Positions 56,072-64,000 of a DNA stretch of 64,000 nucleotides are shown here, one piece after another (positions within the stretch are counted from its first letter, which is position 1; each line of letters opens with the position of its first letter). This DNA comes from Budorcas taxicolor (lineage: Eukaryota; Chordata; Mammalia; Artiodactyla; Bovidae): the NCBI RefSeq assembly GCF_023091745.1, contig NC_068922.1:31596001-31660000 (forward strand), written 5' to 3'. Both the position numbers and the translations under genes were made by a program. The notes under the pieces are model-generated. The model was not told where the DNA came from. It saw nothing but the letters and a program-made list of their open reading frames with translations, and did not search any database.

Positions 56072-57237
56072 TAGAAACAACTGGTAGTACTTTAGAGAAT
56101 AGCTCTCATTTTTACATATTAGGAAACTGCTACCTGTGACAGCTTCTCTAACTCATTAACCATCACCTGCTTTATACCGGCCCATCATTCTCCATGCTTG
56201 CCCCCACAAGCCCTTTCACCAACTCAATCTCCACATCAAATGTCTGCCTGCTCATTTCTCCAATACCAGAAGAGGAAAGAAAAACTTGAACATGGCCTGG
56301 AAAGCAAAGCTCCTTGAAAAGAAAAATCTATTCACCTAGAGTAACTAGTGAAATACAGAAGCTGCTATGACTTATAAACCGCTCGGGGTTAGAAATTCAT
56401 TAGAAGCAAACACATGAACTATTGTGGATATAAATATAAAACTCATTCTGTGTAAAGGTCTTCCAAAGTAAGAGACCCAGGAACCCATCAAGTATTTACA
56501 TTGTTCTTCTAAATACATGTTTTATTTACTATAAAATATACAAAATACTTACTTTTTTTCTAAAAAGATACTATAAATTATTCAAAATCCAGTACATTTC
56601 ACCATTTCTTTCTGCAGGTAAAATAGGTTTTTTGGATCACTAGCAATGTTTTGAAAAAGCAATCCTGAGGTCCCAGAAAAGCACAACTCAGTAAAAGCCA
56701 ACACTCACGCAGGAGACCTAATTGATCCAAAAGCTATATATGAAAAATTGGACTTCTCTATGGAAAATCAATGGTAGTCACTTAGGGATTAGCAAATAGC
56801 ACTAGTATGATTAGACAATAGTGCAGAAATTAAATATTTATTCTTCTGTACTCTACTAGGGTAGAGGATGAAAAATTACCATTGTGGAAGGATTTTTGAT
56901 CTCGTGATCTAGTAACAGGAAGAGCACTGGAGTTTCTACGTCAAAACCATCCTCATAACAAAGAAAATCTTTGATGAAATGCTTCATTACAGACTATTTT
57001 TTCAGTCACTGTATTCCTGAACCATTTTCCACAGATACAGAAATAGTAATCCTTCAGGAGAACTATCGGTAAGGAGACCCAAGCTTATTGTTTCATCTCT
57101 AAGTCACCATCCTTTAAGAGATTATTTTCTTATACTCTTACATTCACAGAATGACTTAGCAAGACTCCAGGTCAAACATATGGACTGCTGCACTGTTCTT
57201 TTGTATCATTTCTTTTTAGATTCTGCATATAAAGGAT
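56072..57237. other. No feature recognised
   Basis: Mostly unique-looking DNA. No coding evidence. Confidence 0.4.
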
Positions 57238-58920
57238 CAGTTTAGTTCAGTTCAGGAGCTCACTTGTGTCCGACTCCTTGCAAACCCATGGACTGCAGCA
57301 TGACAGGCTTCCCTGTCCATCACCAACTCCTGGAGCTTGCTAAAACTCATGTACATCAAGTCAGTGATGCTATCCAACCATCTCATCCTCTGTCGTCCCC
57401 TTCCCTCCTGCCTTCAATCTCTACCAGCATCAGGGTCTTTTCCAAAGTGAGTCAATTCTTTGCAACAAGTGGCCAAAGTATTGGAGCTTCAGTTTCAGCA
57501 ACAGTCCTTCCAATCAATATTCAGGGTTGATTTCCTGTAGGATTGAATGGTTGGATCTCCTTGCAAGTCCAAGGGTCTCTCAAGAGTCTTCTCCAACACC
57601 ACAGTTCAAAAGCATCAACTCTTCGGCTCTCAGTTTTTTTTATAGTCCAACTCTCACATCCACACACGACTACTGGAAAAACCAGAGCTTTGATTAGACG
57701 GACTTTTGTCAGTAAAGGAATGTCTCTGCTTTTTATTATACTGTCTAGGTTGATCACAGCTTTTCTTCCAAGGAGCAAGCATCTTTTAAATTCATGGCTG
57801 CAGTCACTATCTGCAGTGATTTTGGAGCCCAAGAAAATAAAGTCTGTCACTGTTTCTATTGTTCCCCCATTTAATTGCCATGAAGTGACAGGACCCAATG
57901 CCATAATCTTAGTTTTTTGAATGTTGAGTTTTAAGCCTGCTTTTTCACTCTCCTCTTTCACTTTCATCAAGAGGCTCTTTAGTTCCTTTTTACTTTCTGC
58001 CATAAGGGTGGTGTCATCTGCATATCTGAGGTTACTGACATTTCTCCTGGCAATGTTGGTTCCAGCTTGTGCTTCATCCAGCCTGGCATTTCCCATGATG
58101 TACTCCGCATATAAGCTAAATAAGCAGGGTGACAAAAAACAGCCTTGACATACTCCTTTCCCAATTTTGAATCCATCTGTTGTTCCATGTCCAGTTCTAA
58201 CTGCTGCTTCTTGACCTGAATATAGATTTCTCAGGAGGCAGGTCAGGTGGTCTGGTATTCCTCTCTTGAAGAATTTTCCACAGTTTGTTGTGATCCACAC
58301 AGTCAAAGGCTTTGGCATAGTCAATAAAGCAGAAATAGATGTTTTTCTGGAATTCTCTTGTTTTTCCTATGATCCAACAGATGTTGGCAATTTGATGTCT
58401 GGTTCCTCTGCCTTTTCTAAATCCAGCTTAAACATATGGAAATTCTCAGTTCACATACTCTTAAAGCCTCTCTTGGAGAATTTTGAGCAATACTTTGCTA
58501 GCATGTGAGATGCATCCAATTGTGCAGTAGTTTGAACATTCTTTGGCATTGCCTTTCTTTGGGATTAGAATGAAAACTGACCTTTTCCAGTCCTGTGGCC
58601 ACTGCTGAGTTTTCCAAATTTGCTGGCATATTGAGTGTAGCACTTTCACAGCAGCATCTTTTAGAACTTGAAATAACACATCTGGAATTCCATCACCTCC
58701 ACTAGTTTTGTTCATAGTGATGTTTCGTAAGGCCCACCTGACTTTGAACTTCAGGATGTATGGCTCTAGGTGATCGATCACACCTGGTTATCTGGGTCAT
58801 TAAGATCTTTTTTGTACAGTTCTGTGTATTCTTGCCACCTTTTCTTGATATCTTCTGCTTCTGTTAGGTCCATACCATTTCTGTCCTTTATTGTACCCAT
58901 CTTTGGATGAATGTTCCCTT

Positions 58921-59195
58921 GCTGCTGCTGCTAGGTCGCTTCAGTCGTGTCGAACTCTGCGACCCCATAGACGGCAGCCCACCAGGTTTCCCCGTCCCTG
59001 GGATTGGATTCTCCAGGCAAGAACACTGGAGTGGGTTGCCACTTCCTTCTCCAATGCATAAAAGGGAAAAGTGAAAGAGAAGTCACTCAGTCGTTTCCGA
59101 CTTTTATCGACCCCATGGACTGTAGCCCACCAGGCTCCTCCGTCCATGGGATTTTCCAGGCAAGAGTACTGGAGTGGGTTGCCATTGCCTTCTCT
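58921..59195 (-). mobile_element. Bov-A2 SINE in BovB (reversed)
   Basis: GCT-repeat end and 'aggtcgcttcagtcgtgtcg' to 'gttgccattgccttctc'. Interrupts the BovB between 'atgttccctt' and 'atctctattttcttgaag'. Confidence 0.95.
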
Positions 59196-59935
59196 ATATC
59201 TCTATTTTCTTGAAGCGATCTCTAGTCTTTCCCATTCTATTATTTTCCTCTATTTCTTTGCACTGATCACTGAGGAAGGCTTTCTTTTCTCTCCTTGCTA
59301 TTCTTTGGAACTCAGCATTCAAATGGGTATATCTTTCCTTTTCTCCTTTGCCTTTTGCATCTCTTTTTTTCACAGTTATTTGTAAGGCCTCCTCAGACAA
59401 CCATTTTGCCTTTTTGCATTTCTTTTTCTTGGGGATGGTCTTGATTACTACCTCCTGCACATGTCACAAAGCTCCATTCATAGTTCTTCAGGCACTCTAT
59501 CAGACCTAATCCCTTGAATCTATTTGTCACTTCTACTGTATAATCCTAAGGGGTTTGATTTAGGTCATACCTGAATGGTATACTGGTTTTCCCTACTTTC
59601 TTCAATTTAAGTCTGAATTTTGTAATAAGCAGTCCCAGTCTTGTTTTTCCTGACTGTATAGAACTTCTCCATCTTTGGCTGCAAAGAATATAGGCCATCT
59701 GAATCAGTATTGACCATCTGGCGATGTCCATGTGTAGAGTTGTCTATTGTGTTGTTGGAAAAGGGTGTTTGCTCTGACCATTGTGTTCTCTTAGCAAAAT
59801 TGTTAGCCTTTGCCCTGCTTTATGTTGTACTCCAAGGCCAAATTTGCCTGTTATTCCAGGTATCTCTTGACTTCCTACTTTTGCATTCCAGTCTCCTATG
59901 ATGAAAAGGACATTTTTTTTTTTTTTTTTTGGTGT

Positions 59936-60180
59936 TAGTTCTTGCCTGGAAAATCCCATGGAGGGAGGAGCCTGGTAGGCTGCAGTCCATGGGGTCGCAA
60001 AGAGTCGGACACAACTGAGCGACTTCACTTTCACTTTTCACTTTCATGCATTGGAGAAGGAAATGGCAACCCACTCCAGTGTTCTTGCCTGGAGAATCCC
60101 AGGGACGGGGGAGCCTGGTGAGCTGCCATCTATGGGGTCACACGGAGTCGGACATGACTGAAGCAACTTAGCAGTAGCAG
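59936..60180 (+). mobile_element. Bov-A2 SINE in BovB (forward, 5'-truncated)
   Basis: Begins mid-monomer at 'gttcttgcctggaaaatccc' and ends 'gcaacttagcagtagcag'. It lies after a T homopolymer of about 19 bases belonging to the BovB. No target duplication is evident. Confidence 0.93.
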
Positions 60181-61455
60181 CTAGAAGGTCTTGTAGGTCT
60201 TCATAGAACCATTTAACTTAAGCTCCTTCAGCATTAGTGGTTGGGGCAGACTTGGATTACCTTGGAAAAGAGCAGAGATCATTCTGTCATTTTTGAGACT
60301 GCACCCAAGTACTGCATTTCAGATTCTTTTGTTGACTATAAGGGCTACTCCATTTCTTCTAAGTGATTCTTGCCCACAGTAGTAGATATAAGGGTCATCT
60401 GAATTAAATTTGCCCACTCCAGTCCATTTTAGTTCACTGATTCCTAAAATGTTGATGTTCACTCTTGCTATCTCCTGTTTGACCACTTCCAATTGCCTTG
60501 ATTTATGGACCTAACATTCCAGGGTCCTATGCAATATTGCTCTTTACAACACTGGACTTTACTTCCATCACCAGCATCCACAACTGGGTGTTGTTTTCAC
60601 TTTGGCTCTGTCTCTTCATTTTTTCTGGAGTTATTTCTCCTCTCTTCTCCAATAGCATATTGGGCACCTACCGACCTGGGGAGTTCATCTTTTAGTGTCC
60701 TATCTTTTTGCCTTTTCATACTGTTTATAGGGTTGTCAAGGCAAGAATACTGAAGTGGTTTGCCATTCCCTTCTCCAGTGGACCATGTTTTGTCAGAACT
60801 CTCCACCACGATCCATCCATCTTGAGTGGCCCTACAGAGCATGGCTCATAGTTTCATTGAGTTAGACAAGATTGTTATCCATGTGATCAGTTTGGTTAGT
60901 TTTCTGTGATTGTGGCTTTCATTTTGTCTGTCCTCTGATCAATAAGGATAAGAGGTTTATGGAAGCTTCCTCATGGGAGAGACTGACTAAGGGGGAAACT
61001 GGGTCTTGTTCTGATGGGTAGGGCCATGCTCAGTAAATCTTTAATCCAATTTTCTGTTGATGCAGGGGGTTGAGTTCCCTCCTGTTTGGCCTGAGGCCAA
61101 AACTGTCACCCACACCAGAGACTCCTGGACACTCACAGGCAAGCCTGGTTCAGTCTCTTGTGGGGACACCATGCCTCTTTCTTGGCTCCTGATGCTCACA
61201 AGGGTTTGTTTGTGCCCTCCAAGTGTCTGTTTCCCCAGTCCTGTGGAGGTTCTTAATCAAATCCCACTGGCCTCCAAAGTCAAATTCCCTGGGGGCTCTC
61301 AGTCCCTTTGCCAGATTCCCAGGTTGGGAAATCTGTTGTGGGTCCTAGAACTTTCTTAACAGTGCGAGAATTTCTTTGGTATAATTGTTCTATAGTTTGT
61401 GGGTCCTCTGCTTAGTGGCTCTATGCTGGGGGTAATTGTGACCTCCTCTAAGAGG

Positions 61456-61635
61456 TGGTAATTTTACTTTGAAATTAGAAGATAACCATATGTTAACCCA
61501 CCTTAGTTAATTTTCCCTTGGAAAATGTTCCTTTAATGATGTTTTCATATTTGAATGAGTCCCATTTATCACCTATGTTCAAAGACACCTGATGCTCATG
61601 GATTGATTACCTGGGTTAGAGAAATAATCTGTATT
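61456..61635. other. No feature recognised
   Basis: Short unassigned spacer. Confidence 0.4.
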
Positions 61636-61829
61636 TTTTCTTTAATATTTTATTTATTTATTTGGATGCATTGGATCTTAGTTGTGGCATGCAGGATCTT
61701 CATTGCATCATGCTGGAGGGATCTTCCCTTGTGGCACGTGGACTCTGGTTGTGGCATAAGCAGGGACTGAACCTAAATCCCCAACATTGAAAGGCAGATT
61801 CATAACCACTGAACCACCAGGGAAGTCCC
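61636..61829 (-). mobile_element. CHR SINE, reversed
   Basis: 'tattttatttatttatttgg' tail, 'agcagggactgaacctaaat' box B, end 'accaccagggaagtccc'. Confidence 0.9.
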
Positions 61830-63017
61830 AGGATATCCTTATATTCCATTTATTTTGATCAGGAACCTTACATGTTCCACATCATTAACATTTTATAAGT
61901 GATTTTATCACTTCATTATCTCAATTAAGACTTTTCAATGACATTTATGAATGTGTAATTAAAATATATAAATTTAACCAAATGTATATTATAACTAAAA
62001 TTATGGAGTTGAAACAACTTGATCTTCTTTTTGTGGTTTCTCTGAGAAGCTTGTGTTACTAATGAACACTGACCCTCTCAGTCAATTAACCTCACTGTTT
62101 TTCTTCCACAGGCACTTTTATTTGTTTCTCTTTAACAGTTTTCTTTGACCTTTTGTCTGTGCAGTTAAAGTCCCAACCTGCACATAAAATAAAAGTTTGA
62201 AGGAGCTATTCAGATCACTGGAGCCAATACCATGCTTCGTGTTTGGATTACTGGAGTCAGGCCAGCAGAGCCAGAATTTTCTTTTCTGCTTTATCCAAAT
62301 AACAGCCTAATTATCCTTCCTCTTCCAGCTGTGAAAGCCCAGCCAGTGGGTAGTGAAATGATTTTTCCCTAGTCCCAAAGCAAGTTATTAGCAGCTGTGG
62401 ACCAAGGAATCTCTACTGCCTCCATGGGTGCCCATCAAATATTACCCCATGTGCCACAGAGTTGGAAGCAGATATTTTTCCATGCTTCTTACTGAAACCA
62501 GCTGTTTGTTGCTGCAGTTACTGATTACATTCTGCATTTAAAGGACTGATTTTGCCCTAATTATTTTAAGTCTGTTACAGAAAATAGGTTAAATACGTTC
62601 AAAAACATTAAGGCTATAACTGGGACTTAGGTTTCCAGTGAAAATACCTTAAAAATTAAAAGATTTTTACTCTGAGCTCTTTTTTAAAATAGGTCTAATT
62701 TATAAGAATTTGTCAGTGATACAGGGCTAAAGATACAGAAATAGGTCAGTGTCTCCAAAAAGTTGTTTAGATATTTAATTAAAAGCAAGGGTGGCTAGAG
62801 AAAGTTTAATACAAGAGACTGCAAAATCTAAAATTACAGATTAAGGATGAGTTGCCATTTTAAAAACACTTTTTTATAGACAGTCATCAAGTTTAAGCAG
62901 AGCTGAAGAGATGAATATCATCCAACACAGGTAGGAAAGATTCCTCTGCTGCAAAACAAGACTATACAACACACACTTGAGGGAAAGAAAAATTCCTCAT
63001 GCCATTTTCTCATCAGC
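61830..63017. other. Low-repeat DNA; no gene recognised
   Basis: No repeat and no coding ORF. 62.1-62.6 kb is balanced in composition and free of recognisable transposons. See findings. Confidence 0.4.
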
Positions 63018-63148
63018 TTTTTTTTTTTTTTTCTTTTTTTTGAGATACCATGTGGCTTGTGGGATCTCAGTTTCCCAACCAAGGAGTGAACCTGGACCTG
63101 AGCAGTGAAAGTGCCTACTCCTAACCACTGGACTGCCAGGGAATTCCC
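63018..63148 (-). mobile_element. CHR SINE, reversed
   Basis: T-rich tail, 'tttcccaaccaaggagtgaa' and end 'ggactgccagggaattccc'. Confidence 0.86.
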
Positions 63149-63235
63149 AGATCAGCTAATTTTTAATAAAGCACACTTTCAGAATGTATACTGTTTCTAT
63201 TCAGATATTGGACTAACATGAATTAATTTGAACTG

Positions 63236-63440
63236 AAGTGTTAGTCACTCAATCGTGTTCAACTCTTTGAAGCCCCGTGGACTGTAGCCTGTGGGGCTCC
63301 TCTGTCCATGGGATTCTCCTGGCAAGAATACTGGAGTGGGTTGCCATTCTCTTCTCCAGGGGATCTGCCCAACCCAGGGATGGAACCCAAATCTCCTGCG
63401 TTGCAGGCAGATTCTTTATCATCTGAACCACTAGGGAAGC
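63236..63440 (-). mobile_element. Bov-tA SINE, reversed
   Basis: 'agtgttagtcactcaatcgt' to 'tctgaaccactagggaagc'. Full length. Confidence 0.94.
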
Positions 63441-63552
63441 AATTTGAACCAAACACAATAGCAAATAAGAGTTCTCACACACTTTTTTTTTTCTAGGAAT
63501 GACCAATTAACCATGTCTCACTGATTTTTATGTTTTTAGATATTTAAGAAAT
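63441..63552. other. No feature recognised
   Basis: Short AT-rich spacer. Confidence 0.4.
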
Positions 63553-63711
63553 TTAGGGACTTCCCTGGTGGTCCAGTGGTTAAGACTTCACCTTCCTATG
63601 TAGGAGGTTTGGGTTCATTCTCTGGTCAGGGAGTGAAGATCCCACATGCCTCATGGTCAGAAAACCAAAACACAAAACAGAAGCAATCTGAAACAAATTC
63701 AATAAAATACT
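63553..63711 (+). mobile_element. CHR SINE
   Basis: 'tagggacttccctggtggtc' to 'gaaacaaattcaataaaata'. Directly followed by an L1. Confidence 0.92.
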
Positions 63712-64000
63712 TTATTTTTTTTTAATTTTTATTTTTACTTTTATTTTGCTTTACAATACTGTATTGGTTTTGCCATACATTGACATGAATCCGCCACGGG
63801 TGTACATGAGTTCCCAATCCTGAACCCCCCTCCCACCTCCCACCCCATATCATCTCTCTGAATCATCCCCGTGCACCAGCCCCAAGCATCTGGTATCTTG
63901 TATCGAACATAGACTGGCGATTCGTTTCTTACATGATAGTTTACATGTTTCAATGCCATTCTCCCAAATCATCCCACCCTCTCCCTTTCCCTCAGAGTCC
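63712..64000 (-). mobile_element. Young L1 3' end, reversed, runs off window
   Basis: T-rich (poly-A reversed) start, then 'gctttacaatactgtattgg', 'acatgaatccgccacgggtg', 'cccccctcccacctcccacc' (3'UTR G-rich strand reversed). Low divergence suggests a recent ruminant L1. Its 5' part lies beyond the window. Confidence 0.95.

Larger units (their letters stand above)
57238..61455 (-). mobile_element. Near full-length BovB LINE with 5' region
   Basis: The longest BovB here: about 3.7 kb after removing two Bov-A2 insertions. From the 3' terminus (57238) it passes the RT, with 'LRYADDTTLMAESKKELKSL' in a 267-codon open stretch at 58324-57521. The linker follows, then the APE-type endonuclease ('VLFIIGDWNAKVGSQEIPG' at about 59909-59850), and GC-richer 5' sequence to about 61455, where block order matches what I recall of the BovB 5' region. 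Several frameshifts and stops make it inactive. The endonuclease nicks genomic DNA so that the RT can copy its RNA there. Confidence 0.9.

Noticed and set aside
57521..58324. 267-codon reverse transcriptase ORF as a host gene
   Set aside because: It is the RT part of a BovB with flanking frameshifts and nested SINEs. It is recorded under the mobile element instead.
1..64000. Prokaryotic-type systems (operons, CRISPR, phage, toxin-antitoxin)
   Set aside because: The sequence is a mammalian chromosome. The regular repeats seen are microsatellites or dispersed retrotransposons, with no spacer-repeat periodicity.

Overview
This window is mammalian nuclear DNA from a ruminant, most likely cattle or a close relative. 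The evidence is the repeat content: BovB (RTE) LINEs, Bov-tA and Bov-A2 SINEs, cetartiodactyl CHR SINEs and ruminant L1 tails, on top of older MIR, L2, Tigger, mariner and ERV relics. There is no sign of operons, CRISPR or other prokaryotic features.

One protein-coding gene can be supported. On the minus strand, inside a CpG island at about 29.64-31.06 kb, lie the first two coding exons of an ST8SIA6-type alpha-2,8-sialyltransferase. Exon 1 (30358 down to 30258) encodes the short cytosolic tail and leucine-rich signal anchor. Exon 2 (29797 down to 29699) encodes the start of the lumenal stem. Both splice junctions are canonical, and intron 1 is only 460 bp. The gene then runs toward position 1: the 29.7 kb below exon 2 would be intron 2, in which I recognised no further exon. 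The catalytic sialyl-motif exons are not visible. Above the CpG island (31.1-64 kb) I found no gene, so that half is 5' flanking DNA.

The rest is layered transposable elements. From 1 to 29.6 kb there is a BovB fragment, L1 pieces, an old ERV pol remnant at about 9.1-12.5 kb split by a BovB that itself holds a Bov-A2, an almost perfect 211-bp inverted duplication of ERV sequence placed inside an L1 (12.39-13.21 kb), an ATCAT-rich degenerate satellite split by a Bov-tA (19.5-20.0 kb), and an LTR-like element with 12-bp perfect inverted ends (27.0-27.4 kb). From 31 to 64 kb there is a BovB inserted head-on into another BovB with a 10-bp target duplication (35.8-39.8 kb), carrying a 543-codon reverse transcriptase reading frame. 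Further on are a CHR SINE split by BovB (43.5-45.6 kb), a Tigger-like transposon split by BovB (53.0-54.5 kb), and a near full-length BovB with 5' region and two Bov-A2 insertions (57.2-61.5 kb).

I did not find a novel biological system. The most unusual signals are the templated inverted insertion at 12.4-13.2 kb and the large BovB inverted repeat at 35.8-39.8 kb. Family names are by eye; without a repeat library, element ends are good to about 10-30 bp unless a target-site duplication is stated.
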